From positions 5,456,001 through 5,520,000 of the forward strand of contig JAKULF010000005.1 in the NCBI GenBank assembly GCA_022661535.1: DNA of 64,000 nt, given 5' to 3'. This document shows, one piece after another, positions 1 to 12,445 of the stretch. Source of the DNA: Eutypa lata. Taxonomy: Eukaryota > Ascomycota > Sordariomycetes > Xylariales > Diatrypaceae. The position numbers were made by a program, and so were the translations under genes. The notes beneath the pieces are model-generated. The model saw nothing but the letters and a program-made list of their open reading frames with translations, was not told where the DNA came from and did no database searches. Each line of letters starts with the position of its first letter. Within the stretch, counting starts at the first letter, position 1.

Positions 1-3000
1 GCGAAATGAAAGTGGGTGGTGTGATTTAAGTCGTGCCCGATACGCTGGCCCGGAACCTTGCATCGATACAACACCATCGGGTCTGTGTTCCACAGATAGG
101 GAGGAGCATTGGAAGTGGGGACCATTGGATACCTGCGCACATGTATCTAGGTATGTAGGTAGGTAGGTATTCATGTAACTAGGTATGTGCGGGTGGTTGA
201 GTGTGCAATGCACGGCCGTCTTGTCTTGTCTGCCTGCCTGTCTATCTGTTCGTTCACGTCCAGTCCCCATGTTTTCTGTACCACCTACCCGGAAGAGCAT
301 CTGGGCTCTTGATACTTTCCGATCGATAAATTAGCAGATTAGCAAGAATGCAGATCCCCCGCCGGGGGGACGCTGCCGGCCTTTTTCCTTCTTTCTTCTT
401 CTCCAATGGCACCTGCCAGCCACTCTATAGGGGGGGTTGGCTGTGACGACGTTTTTGGGGGCTAGGTAGAGTGCGACGTTCGTCGCAACGGCGGTGTGTA
501 CGTACATTACGTATGTACATTGGTGAGCCGTACCTAGGTAGTTTTGTATAACGGTTAGATAGTATTGTATGCATGTATGGTATGGCATGTCCTTGCGCTT
601 TTCCAAGGCTCGAAACAGTGGTGGCGCTTATAGTTGAATTTTAAGTTGATATCGAGACTTTGGTCATGCTGCTCGAGAGGTTCGAGGTTGGTCTAAGACA
701 CTGTCAACCGCGGGGAGAGTTTAACTAGGTAGTCTAGAATCTGCGCACTGCGCTTCTCAAAGCAGCCACATGAACTTAGTTAGTATTATACTTATACTAT
801 ACTAGTACGTAGAGCCACGTGCTCTGAGAGTCGCTAGGACATAAAACAAGTGTCTTATACTCACGTGGTTAACGAGGTTAAATGATGTAGATAGATGCAT
901 ACCTACCTATGTAGGTAGGTAGGTAGGTATTAATGCATTCTACCTTCGGTAAGTTTGGCTAAAAAAGAAGTATAATCCCAAACTATCTATCTAAGAGTTC
1001 CCGTTGAAATAAGCTTCTTTGTCCAAGATAAGGTTTCTGTGCTCCTTACACTTATTAAGCCGTATGAACGACAAATAACAAGCTTTTTGTTGTCCACAGC
1101 TACCTGAGCCACCTAGACACACGGCTCGAGAATAGACTCAACTTCCGACAACACTGTGTCATCTCTATCTATTCTCACCAAGTACCTGGTTTTCTGCCCC
1201 TATGCTTGTATTCCCCCCCTGCGTGGCATGGCACCTCACCCCCTTGCTTAATTACATGGTTTATGTATGTACGTCAACAAAAGGGGGAGGGGTAGCAGCT
1301 CTCAACAAACTATACAATTCTTCGCACTAGCATTCCCTCTACTCTAGATAGACAGCAGTATCAATCTTAGACCTAACCTAAACCTGACCGTCGAGACTTT
1401 TTGCAGTAATACTCTGCTACCATCGTCAAACTATCTCCTACCTATGTACAAATGTCACAGTGTATTCTTCGGTTTGACCTCCAAACTTACGAGACGAACA
1501 GGGCCCTAACTTGAGACATGCGCATGGTAATTAAGTTCGCGAAGAGGTTGAAGCATCAAGCCAAATTCGGACGTTTCATTCCGCTGTAACCTAGTGACAT
1601 AGGTATGGCAGCCTTGACTCCTAGCCTCTAGAGCTTACGATTCGCTACCTTAGATGTAGGTATCTAGAAGTCGCGGTGAGCTCTCACATGATGCCCTTCC
1701 AAAGTTACAGGACCCATGTACCTTCGCCTTCGCGGAAGTTGAGAGCTACCCTGATTTCAAGCCACAGTAGTTAGTTAGGCTTTCCCGACGTCCAAGACAA
1801 GGGTCTCGATTGCTTTTTCAAAAACGAAGGGTTCGGTCACACGACGAGTGTCCCCGTGGTCGACAGTCATGATAAACTTCAGGCCGCAGCCGGAACTGCT
1901 ATCCGAAGTCTACATAGCATAATTTATTACATGATCAGCAAACCCCCCACCTACGTATGTATCTACCTACATACCTACGCGCTCACCTTGATATAATAGC
2001 GAGTACGTAGTTTCATAAATTATATCGATAGTTTATTGGTCCTTTCAAGTAAGCCACATGACATGCATACCCAGACCAAGGACGCCTGTATGTCGTCTGT
2101 CCGTCATGCCAGGATGCTTTTTGACAGCCGTCAAATCAGTGAGTGTCTCAGCCTAACGTGTCGATTAAACTCCCGTGTTTCCCCAGGTGATGACGGGTCC
2201 AAGCCATACACACATACATACATCATTTTTTAAGTATGCGTTGGGAGGAATCTGCGATATATGTTCATGGGAGACTTCCGGACGTGGTAGGGATTGCCGG
2301 CAGGCTCTCTGACCGAGATGAAGGCTCTCCACATATTTTTTGGCCGGAGAGGTTGCCGCATGTGCCGGGTTAAACAAATGGCGACATAGGGCGAGATCGA
2401 TTATCTTATCTTCCTTGATCTACATATGTACGTAACGTATGTAGGATCGGCACGGAGCGCCATTCGTTGTAGATCAAGTCTAGAAAGGGTAGTTATTTAA
2501 CATACATAAGCAGCTGCCATGAAGTATGTACTATGAAAAAGCTGCTTCTAAAGAGTACTTTTCAACATATTTACTTCGTACAGCAGCCGACTATTGTATC
2601 CAAACCCGGCCTTTCCGTCAACGTCAAATCAGTTACCGATAGTTATATCCTACTTACCATTCAAACACTTTGTTGAAGAGAAGAGATCTTCATCATCTCA
2701 CTGGGGTAGGCGCTCGGAGTAAGTTCGCGTCTCTGGTAATTTTTATCACCTTTATCTCCGAATTATTACATAATCATGTTTATAGTGAAATCCCCATAGT
2801 GATAGTAGCCTAGTTAACCCACATTTATGTATGTAAACATGGGTTAGAGAATCCTATAGTTATGCCGTAATCCACCTCGATGACTGGAGCCTAATATTAT
2901 TAGTATCCTACGTTATATACACCGTTCAATGTAGGTGAGATACATTAGAAGCAGTACGGGCTTCAATAGTACCGTTGCGTAGCTTTGATTAATACTGCAG

Positions 3001-3016
3001 CCGAATCATCGTTACT
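1..3016. other. Gene-free 5' stretch
   Basis: I see no coding exon here. Open frames are short, lack spliceable continuations and resemble no family. The stretch holds several copies of a GTAG/CTAC tetranucleotide motif (about 145-180, 899-931 and 1950-1980). The last few hundred bases are presumably the promoter of the Zn2Cys6 gene that starts at 3017. Confidence 0.6.
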
Positions 3017-6000
3017 ATGAGTGGACATGAGGAAACTTCAGTTGGAACACGGTCCAGCAACCATATAGGAGAGCCTTTGGTAAATCGACTGAAACTCAAT
3101 GTACCCTGCTACGCCAACTAAGAAGATGTATAGGCCTGCGTTTCCTGCCGCTCCCGTAAACTCAAATGTGATAGAGTAAGGCCTGAATGTTCGCGCTGTC
3201 TCAAGGCCGGGTCCGAATGTGTATATCCCGAATCACGACGCAAGCCGACCGTAAGGCGTAAGAATGTGAAGGAGCTTGAAGCTCGCTTAGGTGATTACCA
3301 TGGCCGTATCAAGGGAATGAGAGGATATCCGCGGGCTAAGCTTCTACGATAGCGCAAGTCGAGGCCCTCCTTCATGAAGTTGGCGAGAACAAGCAAGCAG
3401 AGGCCACGCACGACGAGGCTATCGAGCCGGCCAACTTTGACTTTAACTTTGACGTGGAAGAGCCCCTGACTGAAGATGTCTTTCTTCAAGGACTGGACTA
3501 CTCTCTGCCCGATGCTTCTCGTGATGGCTTCGACCCTACAGCGTGGAACTTCGCCCAGGATCCGGGAATGGCGGATCCGCAGCAGCAACCAATGGATCCT
3601 CCATGGGAGTTGATGGATCTCGGTGGGTTGACCGAGGGCCTTCCACCATTGCACTTAATGGAAGACCTGTAAGGGATCCAAGTTCTGCTCTATTTGGGCT
3701 GTTCTAGTCGCTTACAGAGGCAGTAATCGAATATTTTTCGAGCGGCAGCAGCAATTCATCCCAATCATACATCCTGGCCGTTATCTACAAGCTTTCTATT
3801 CTGCGCCACACATGAAGCCACCGATGTCACTGCAGTATGCCATTTGGGCTCTCACGTCCAATGGACACCCAAAGTACAAGTCCTACCATGAGATCTTCTA
3901 CCAGCGTGCGAGAAAGTATATCGATGCTGATGAGATGAAGGTATTTCTGCACATGATCTCTACGGCTACAGGTGGGATTCAGAATCACGTTAACTATTTT
4001 TAGGGATACGGTGAACATTTCATTACAATTGCTCACGCGGTAAGTAACCACATTGGTCTCACCAGCTTCCCCCCCCCCCTTATTGCATTATATATCAGCA
4101 TTGTTCAGTTGAAGACTCCGCCTATGGTATAGAATAGCTGAGTTAGAATGTATAGCAAGCATGGTGCCTTATTGGTACCGATGAAGCAAAAAGCATGATG
4201 TTTACACGAGCTGCCATGAGTTGCGCTAGAGCTGTCCGACTAGCCCAGATGATGGGACTTCATCACCTTGACTGCCCACCAGAGGAAGTAGCTCCAACCT
4301 TAGTTCCCCCCAGGGATTGGGCAGAGCTGGAGGAGAGGCGTCGAGTATTCTGGGGGATCTTCTGCGTAGACTCTCACTGCTCTGTCTCTACAGGGTGGCC
4401 GCACCTGATTGATTCTTCAGAGGTAAGACGCCAACCGTGATCTCGAAGAAGCCCTTTAGATTAACTAAGTGACTTTCCCAGGTTACAACTCACCTTCCAT
4501 CCACCGAAGCGGCTTTCCAGTCCGGGACTGAGATGGAGACCTGCAGTCTCCATGACGCCTTCAAGGGCGCAAAGTACTCGTCATTTGGCAGTGCTGTCAT
4601 AGTCTGCCATCTGTTTAATTCCATCATCAGACATGTACAACGTCGGAAACCGAACGACAATCCCGACAACTACGAATATGGCGAGTATTGGGAACGGCAC
4701 CGCGAGATCGACAATGCAATCTCAAGCGCCTTCATGTTTTTACCCGAGGCCTTCCGGCTACCTGAAAACTACCGTGACGGGACGGCCGTGCATACAAACT
4801 TGAACCTGCACGCCTCGGTTATCTGCCTTCATCACGGAGCCATCGAGCGGATAGACGAACACGACCTCCCTGGCCACGTCAAGAAATTGAGCATAGACCG
4901 GTTGACCATGGCCGCTCAGGAGATTATCAATATCATTAAACTCACTGGCCACATTGCTTCGAATCCTGTAAGGCTGGGTTTCCGCTACGCGGGTTGCCGT
5001 GCATATTAAAACTCTGTTGACCACTTCTACAGAAGAGCCCCCTGACGGCAATGTCTCTCTATTGCGCCGCCTCCGTCTACATCTACCTCAGCAAGGAGAA
5101 CCAAGCCCGTAGCCACATCACCAACCTCGAGTTCATCACGTCCGCGATGGAGGCCATCGGGCGCAACCACGTCATCACGCGGGCGTTCCTGCGACAGGTA
5201 CTCCTCGACATGGAGCACAACGACGTCAGATATGCGGAGGGAATACCCCGGCTCGACAGGCTGGCCGAGGAGCTCGGCGCGCAGATGTCGAACAACATCC
5301 CGCTCCTCGCCCGCTCCAGGGTCTCGCGGCACACCGGCGTCCAACCCCCCCTGCCGGGGCGCTTGCCGCTGGGGAAGCCGGTCGGCAAGATCATCGGGAC
5401 GGGGGAAAGGCAGAACTTCCTGGGAGAGTGGAGCTTCCCGGGGATGAGATCGTCGACCTTTAGCGGCCCTACGGAGACTGCAACAAGCAACAAGCGGAGG
5501 CGCACATCGCATTCGACAACAGAAGGGTACAACGTAACTACGTCCGGAAACAGCGAGTTGCTATGGGGAACGACTATCCAAGACCCGATATTATTAACCA
5601 CGCCCCCCTCGCTCTCGTCAGCCTCCATGATGATCAACCCCAACCAAGCAGAGCAGAGCGCAAGGGCGCCACCCCCTACCACCAACCCACCCATGGCCGG
5701 GGAATCTGCGACACAAATGAACCTACCGCACCGAATAGGCTCGCCCGCGGGCACGGGGGACCCGGACGCCAACGTCCCGGGAGAACCACCATCACAGCAG
5801 CAGCAGCAGCAGCAGCAGCAGCAAGAGAACACCAATAGCACTAGCAACGAATACGGCAACACCAAAAAGCTAGGCGTGAGCATAAACTCGAGCATCATCG
5901 AGCGCTTCGGACCGCGGCCCTTCACGACGCGCGGCCGCGAGGCCGGGGCCTCCGTCTCGGCGCGCCGCGGCAACCTCGGCAGCTGGGACTATGTCAGTCG

Positions 6001-6364
6001 GTGTATGTTCACGCAGTTCTTGCACGGCAAGACGGCGGACGCGGAGATGGCGGGCGGTGATGATAATACTGGTGGTGGTGGTAGTGGTGGTAGTGGTGGT
6101 GGTGATGGTGGTGGTATGGGTGATGGGAACAACCTGTGGAGTGATAATATGGGCGCTGATCCGGACGCTGAGGCGCAGGTCGACTGGAGCCTCTTTGCGA
6201 CGACGGGCGCGAGTGTGGATGTGGGGTGCTTGGGATATGGCTCGGTTTCGGGAATGGGAATGGGAATGGGAATGGGGTCGGGATCTGGATCGGGGGGCGT
6301 GGGGGAAGAAGAAGAAGGAGGAGGAGGAGGAGGAGGTGGTGGTGGTGGTGGTGGTACGAGGTAG
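3017..6364 (+). CDS. Zn(II)2Cys6 transcription factor with fungal-specific TF domain
   Basis: Nuclear DNA-binding regulator, target unknown. Joined exons 3017-3079, 3134-3290, 3353-3668, 3718-3940, 4004-4039, 4156-4422, 4482-4967 and 5033-6364 give 959 residues in one open frame. The zinc cluster lies at about residues 22-50, starts ACVSCRSRKLKC and has spacing C-X2-C-X6-C-X6-C-X2-C-X6-C. A basic linker and short coiled coil (KELEARLAQVE) follow. The middle part (ERQQQFIPIIHPGRYLQAF, then FTRAAMSCARAVRLAQMMGL) reads as the fungal_trans (PF04082) region. The C-terminal 400 residues are disordered, with ten consecutive Gln codons near 5798-5824, Gly/Ser runs, a Gly-Met alternation and a Glu/Gly tail. 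Introns are 49-116 bp. The start is the first ATG that reaches the zinc cluster through a 54-bp intron with a CTAAG branch site. Class is firm; specific ortholog not recognised. Confidence 0.88.
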
Positions 6365-7327
6365 ATGTGGTGTGGGTAGGTAGGTAGGTTTAGGAGGGAG
6401 GAAGAGGTTATATAGCGATGGTATAGTATGGGTGTGGTGTGATATAGCAGTAGCGCTTGTTTTATAAGGACACGAGGCCCCTTGTACATTTCATTATAGG
6501 TAGATAGATTGGGACAAACAGTTGGTCATCCGCTCTTATAAATACCTATCTATAGAGGTCACGCTGATCTGGAGGTTTGCGAACTCGTCTGCTCCCTAGA
6601 CACCTCCGTATGGTTATATTGGCAACTCGGCCGCGTAGTTACAAGACAACATATATATTGGTTAAATACCTGTATAATAGATTTACACTAGGAATAAAAT
6701 AATGATAACTATAAAATAATTGGGGCTAAATCGACATTCAAAGAAATTGGGCCTACCCTTCCTCGAAGAAATCAACGATTACAGCTACGGAGCCAGGGTG
6801 CCATTATAATATCTTCGTTCTAGATCACACTGTCCTAGGATAACTATCGAATAACATACGACTCGCCCTCGCAATGCACAACCAATATAGAACTTGCTCT
6901 AGTGTTTTCAACTAACCTTGCACCGCATTTTGGTAGGTGCGGATTTCTCCTTCTCTAAGGGTCATAGTAATTAAGGGATAATTTATCGAGTAGCCACGGT
7001 TAGCGAAAATGGCCCCTGGTATTATTAGCTAATGAATATGTTACTTTAGGCTTTGCTTGCCTTTCTCTCTCCTACCATCCTGCCTCAATGTCGTGGCCGG
7101 ACGTTTAGTTAACCTAATAGCAATTCCAAAAAGATTCGATGCGCCTCTTGATAAACTCATCTCATTCCAGGCTCTCCTAGGAAGTGTGAATGCTCATATA
7201 TAACCAATAGCTGCCAGAGTTCAATCTTGTACGTGCGCTATCCTAAACCTATAGGTTGTAGGTGATCCCGACCCCATTGCTATGTCTTTCCTTTGACATA
7301 GCATAGTTGCCCTTCAAGCAAAGGAAA
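6365..7327. other. Intergenic between convergent genes
   Basis: This holds the 3' ends of the Zn2Cys6 gene (left) and the SGNH hydrolase (right). A GTAGGTAGGTAGG run lies just after the regulator stop. No further coding sequence or RNA gene is visible. Confidence 0.55.
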
Positions 7328-8977
7328 TTATTCGTCCAGTTTCCGCCAGGCCTCGTATATTTTGTCCCTAATGGCTTCATGCCCAAGGCTTCGGGGATGG
7401 AATGTCTTACCATAGAACGTTGGGACGTACCACATCTACCAATGTCAAAATTAGCGATACCATATTATTAGAGTATAAGGCATTAGAGATAGCCAAGACT
7501 GTGAGACAGGCATAAGAAAGCCACTATTCATAGGCAAGTGAACAAAAAGACATCCTACCCAAACTTACCGAATTCTGGGCAATGATATCTTCGCGAGCTG
7601 GCCGTAGCCATGGGCTTCGATCTTTTGCCATAGCCATATAGCACAAAGCGAGTTCGCCCCAGTCCCCTGACCGCTCAGCAGGTTCCAAGCATGAGGACGG
7701 GTCAATGAGAGCAGAATTTGGTGGAAGGGTTTCCACTGTCCTCGAGTTCGGCCGTGTCCCATTCCTAGCATTGTCCGGGCCGCCGGTCAGGAAAAACCAC
7801 GTATCGCTGCGGCTATAGTCAGGCTCCGCGACGTTCTTCTCACAGAACCGGTGGCCGTCGAACGCCCGGTCATAATCCACGAATAATGCCTTGTCCTTGG
7901 CGAATTTCGCGTTGACGTTGTCGACCGTCTGCTTAATCTTAGCATTGACAAGGTACACCACTGCAGCATCTAAAGTTAGCGAATCCACACTCTAAACACT
8001 CTAGCAACGACCGGAGATTGATAGCTCCCGATAGCAAAGAAAAGCGACCCCTCGACCCCCCACATATTTACATAATTGATACGAAAGATGCCAGAATACT
8101 GCTTACAGGAGTTCATCCGAATACGCAGAGACTTGGTCAGCGTAGGGCGGCACCCCCAATCCCCCCACCAAACCCCAAAGCTCATATCGTTGCAGGCATC
8201 CGTGACGTCGTTGAAGAAGCGCGCGTAGCCCGTGACGGTGACGAAGAACCACGGCTTCCTCTCCCAGCGGGCCTTATCGAGGATCTCGAGGATTACGAGC
8301 TCGAGGCGGTGCTCGAACTCGGCGCCGTCCTCGATGCGGGCGCGGGCGGCCTCGAGCGCGGCCTCGCACGCGCCCGAGTAGAAGCTGTAGAACCGGAACA
8401 CGCAGGCGTTCATGACGGCGAAGAAGCCCAGGTCGTTGCCGCCGAGCGACAGCAGCGCGAAGTCCGCCGGCGCCCGCACCGTGTCGACGAACGCGTCGAT
8501 CTGGCTCCCCTCGCCGCCCGAGAGCACCTGCGCCGTCGTAGCCCCCGTGCACGATAGGGCCTGGAACGCCGTCACGTTCGACCCCCTACTGCCGCCCTGG
8601 CTCACCTCGAAGTCCGTTGCGATCAGCCGCGGGTGCGCGTGTAGGCCGTGCCGGCAGTCGTCCTCCTTGCCCTCGACGCCGGTGCCGATCCCGGCGCTGT
8701 AGGAGTCGCCGAAGGCGGCGAACCCGGTGAGGGGGCGCGAGGGAGCGAGGAATGAGAAGCGGTGTGCTTGGGAGAGGGAAGAAGGAGGAGGAGATTCGGT
8801 GTGTCCCCCTAGCACATGCTGCTGCTGCTGCTGCTGCTGCTGTTGTCGTTGCTGTTGTGCTACGAGACCGGGCTGTCGTTGGATTCCGTCACCAGCGACG
8901 GCGGCGGCGGCCGTAAAGGCGAAAAGGTACAAAAGAGGGAGAAACGATAAACCCCATGTTGGAAACATGGCGAGCAA
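7328..8977 (-). CDS. Secreted SGNH/GDSL-type lipase/esterase
   Basis: Predicted extracellular serine ester hydrolase. On the minus strand exons 8977-8107, 7960-7569 and 7435-7328 join to 456 residues (introns 146 and 133 bp). The N-terminus is a hydrophobic signal peptide (MLAMFPTWGLSFLPLLYLF, ending in an Ala-rich stretch), followed by a Gln-rich spacer from a CAG repeat near 8818-8860. Family blocks appear in order: block I FGDSYSAGIG with the nucleophile Ser, block III SLGGNDLGF with the Gly and Asn of the oxyanion hole, and block V in the last exon, FHPRSLGHEAI, with the catalytic His. The last exon is only 36 codons, but without it the enzyme would lack its His, so I trust that join. Substrate cannot be told. 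No neighbour suggests a pathway. Confidence 0.87.
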
Positions 8978-10322
8978 GCTTGCTTCATCTAATTAATTAC
9001 CTAGGGAGGATAAACCAGCAAGGCGAAGGCGAAGATAAATTTCATATCTAAATAGATACGCATGCCCCCAGACCTCAACGAGAAGAGGGAAGCTGAAGAA
9101 AGATAGAGACAATTGGATATGGATTACACGGTATTCAAAGTCCTGTGCATACCAGAGGTTTGGTCATGCGGCCGCTTTTGAAGTACGCCTCGCGTTATTC
9201 CCCAAGGGGGGAATGTTGGAATGCTAAAGACGGGGAAACAGCCAATGGCTGAAGCACATGGCGAATCCTAGGTCGATGCTAGGCAGCACTATAACACCCC
9301 TGAACTGTAAGCACAATGAACCAATCATACCCATTTGGGATTACAGCAAAACATACCGATTCCAGTTAACGACTAAATATACCCCAAAAAGAACCTGTTA
9401 AACCTGATATCACTTACTCACTAACTATACTTAAGATTGGCATAGTCGTCCCCTCGTTTTAGACGCCAAGTCGATAATCGAAAAGGTTAACGTACTTGCG
9501 ATTTTACACATCAAGTCTAGGCTGTCCAGCATCATATATACGAACAAATATGTAACGGATCGACAAGTAACCACAAATTATAAAAATACCATACATTAGC
9601 CCCTGAAGAGGTTATTTTACAAATATAATTCTACAATAATGTATAGGAATAAATGTGATAAGCCAATACGTTGACCTGTCCGACTGCTGACTTGGCGTCC
9701 AGAGTGTAGGGACGATCTTAAGCACAGTAAGCAGTGACATGCCGGGGGGATTGATCGTAACAATTAGAGCACCTTATAGATATGCTGTGATTCAACTACC
9801 CCTTCCCACCAATACCTACTAAATATCAGCCGCTTGCATCTAACACATCCAATAATTATATTCTACATTTTGACGAGCTAAGTTATGGTAGTAGCATATG
9901 GAAAGTATTGTTATTAACTAGTTACTTGAGGGAAGACATACCAACGTGAAGTTACTACCGAATTTCCCAGCTTGTTTCTTCATGCTACCCATCGTTTTAA
10001 AGATAAGACGGTAACATATCAAAGGGAAACAGTACTTACTCCTTGACCGAAGTGTGTTATGTGCTACACGTGACATGTGGAACACCTTCATTTTGGGGAA
10101 AGGGCGCCGCTTTATGGCTGAGACGATAAGAGACGGCGGGGTCTGAGGTTAAAACAGGCTTTATATTGCTGCCTATTTGAAGTCTAGTACCATTAAGATA
10201 CTCTGGCTTGAATAGAGGTAAGTATATAAATAGATTGGCGGAGAAGGCATAGTCAAGGTGTATAGAGATATGAAACAAGGCAACCTAATCCTCCTGAACT
10301 CAAACCGCCTTTCTTTTCTAAA
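8978..10322. other. Intergenic with a degenerate inverted-repeat element
   Basis: This lies between the divergent SGNH hydrolase (-) and GNAT (+) starts. No coding sequence is visible. It contains the imperfect terminal inverted repeat pair listed at 9430-9722. The rest is AT-rich single-copy-looking sequence. Confidence 0.5.
9430..9722. mobile_element. Degenerate TIR element (MITE-like relic)
   Basis: Two ends match in inverted orientation. CTTAAGAT at 9430 pairs with ATCTTAAG at 9715-9722. GACGCCAAGTC at 9462-9472 is the exact reverse complement of 9689-9699. AGGTTAACGTA at 9484-9494 matches the reverse complement of 9667-9677 with one change. The two arms differ by about 9 bp in spacing between blocks. 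No ORF lies inside and no clear target duplication is seen. It is probably an old non-autonomous DNA element; a chance pairing is much less likely because three blocks are collinear. Confidence 0.45.
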
Positions 10323-11080
10323 ATGCCACCTTACGTAGTCACGGGATGCGTGGCGGCAGACGGGCCTGCCCTGGCCTACAATAACATGTCTGCCTTCTGG
10401 ACTGATCCGACTTGGATCCTGGTGTGGGACAGGGGACAAACCCGGGAGTACATCATCGAGCAGGCGAGCCAACGGCTGCCACTTGCGCTCCTCACAGATA
10501 CGACCCACAAGCGACACCAGAAAGTCGTGGACTCCGAGACGGGGAAGATCGTCGGCTATTGCCGGTGGATTCTTCCGGACCGCCTGGCCGGCGAATGGCT
10601 CGACGCCCAGACTCCGGCCGTGAGCGCCGAGGAAGAGCACGAGTACGCGAAGTCGCATGCTAGCCGATTGGCGGACCCGGCGGGAAATGGACGCTTTGGA
10701 TGTACCCGCGACTGCGATTAAGGATAGGCTGACGCGTCTCAAGGAGTACATGGGTGAGATTGATTTCCTGCGTCTCCCGCTTCTGTTTGGGTTGCCTGCT
10801 CACGTGATGGCTACCTCTAGAGCTTGATTACCTCGCTGTTCATCCCGACAACAAGGGGCGAGGTATCGCGAGTTTGCTTGTGGCGAGCGGGATAGCACAG
10901 GCTGAGAAGATGGGGGTTGATATTTTCGTGCTGGCTTTTAAGGCAGGACTCGGCATTTATCAACGGCTGGGCTTTAAATTGTTGGACCAACTTGTACAAG
11001 ACGATTCCAAGTATGGAGGCAAAGGCGAGTATGGGACGTACTTCTTGGAGAGGGTAGTTAACAAAGATCTTGCGAAGTAA
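10323..11080 (+). pseudogene. GNAT family N-acetyltransferase, frameshifted
   Basis: Acetyl-CoA dependent N-acetyltransferase of the fungal GNAT type, substrate unknown. The frame opened at 10323 (MPPYVVTGCVAADGP) is family-like through EEEHEYAKSHA, then runs to a stop at 10719-10721. From about 10664 the family sequence continues in another frame (ADWRTRREMDALDVPATAIK), crosses a 67-bp intron at 10754-10820, and continues LDYLAVHPDNKGRGIASLL, the acetyl-CoA binding motif A, to FKAGLGIYQRLGFKLL and the stop at 11078-11080. The break sits near 10660-10666 and equals one extra base or two missing bases. I found no intron of suitable length and phase that repairs it. It is either a recently inactivated gene or a sequencing/assembly indel; the rest of the gene looks intact. 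Confidence 0.75.
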
Positions 11081-12445
11081 CTCCTATCTACTTATTCACC
11101 GGCACATATATTAATTAGAAGAGCATACTTATTGGATGTTGCTACGCAGTTCCTGTATTTGAAGCGTACTACGTTGGCAGTGTTGGTATATCGAAATGTG
11201 GTATAATAAAATCAAGTCGATCTGTATACTACTAGACTTTGTACATGCCGTCATTAGTGAACAGCCGAGTTGCGGTGCTACTATAACAACCATATTATAG
11301 TCAGCTAATTACGTTGTGCCGTTTTTACTCATATAGTATGTTAGCTTGCTTGATATCCTTGAGCTAAGTCTTGTATATAGTATCTACTAACTACCTACTT
11401 CAATACTACTATTTACATAATGTATAGAAGTACGTACCTGTTTCTTTAATAAGGATTGAATTGAAATTCTAAATGTTCTGCGTCATCTCGTTTCCGGGGC
11501 TGGTTCCATCCGGGCTGTCAATAGCAGCAGCCCTGCCAGCCCTGCACTACGTAGCTTGGTGGTGACGTAGAGAGCTACCACCCCGCCTACGTCATAGGTA
11601 TACCCCACCTTCCTCTTGCTTCGTTCTAGATTTCATCACCACCACAATGGAGCTAACTAATTTCGAGCGAACCTGAATTGCGTGTTCATATATGTAGTAC
11701 TAGAGTAACTGTAGTAAGCCTAACAGTTATTCTAATACGTCCGAGACGCTCATGCAATACATGGAATTGTAGAATCGCGATCGATGAATGATGTTGTGCA
11801 CCCAGGCCCCCGGATGCCCTAAAAGTACTTAGGTGGGGCATAAGGTTCACCTGTGCATGTGTTCGCTAACATACATACATACGTACATCGTCTTCTAGTG
11901 TTGATATCATAGAGTCAGACATAGATACATGAGTATCTAAGGGAGATATCTCGAATCATAAGGTGAAGCACGTACATTTACATACGTTGTTAGGTATCCA
12001 GGTATCAAGGTAGAGAGAGCTCTAGGTAATGTGTGGCTTCTAGACATACCTGTACCTACATACTGTATCTCAAACGTGCCTTGTTCATCATAGCCCATCC
12101 CGTCTAGTTTCCATTCCCTGCCCTTCCTTGTAATTGGCAATACGCCATAGGTTGCTCTTTTACCAGGAAAGACGTCAGAACCAACCCACTTTGTGACACC
12201 CCAAGTGCGACCAAGCTTTCTATATAACACTTCCCAAGACGGTCCGTCGCATCTTGGCTTTTCTTATCCCCCAGATTTTCACTACCCATTGCGACCCTAT
12301 AAGACACATACCTATTACTCACCTGTTCACCTAGCCACGCTATTCTAATAGTGTCACATAAGCCCTCTAGCATACCAAGAAGCAACTGGCAACTCACCTA
12401 ACCCACTACTACCCTACACGTCCAAGGCATTATAGTATAACCACA
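11081..12445. other. Intergenic, no gene seen
   Basis: AT-rich spacer with ACAT/ACGT tetranucleotide runs near 11871-11888. Short open frames near 11937-12397 show no family resemblance and no supporting splice structure. The right part is presumably the promoter and leader of the gene starting at 12446. Confidence 0.5.

Noticed and set aside
331..606. 91-codon open frame on the minus strand
   Set aside because: No family resemblance, no splice continuation, composition like the surrounding spacer.
10620..10663. 44-bp GTGAGC...CTAG segment as an intron that would repair the GNAT frame
   Set aside because: Removing 44 bases puts the downstream sequence in the third, wrong frame, and it would delete the family-like EEEHEYAK segment.
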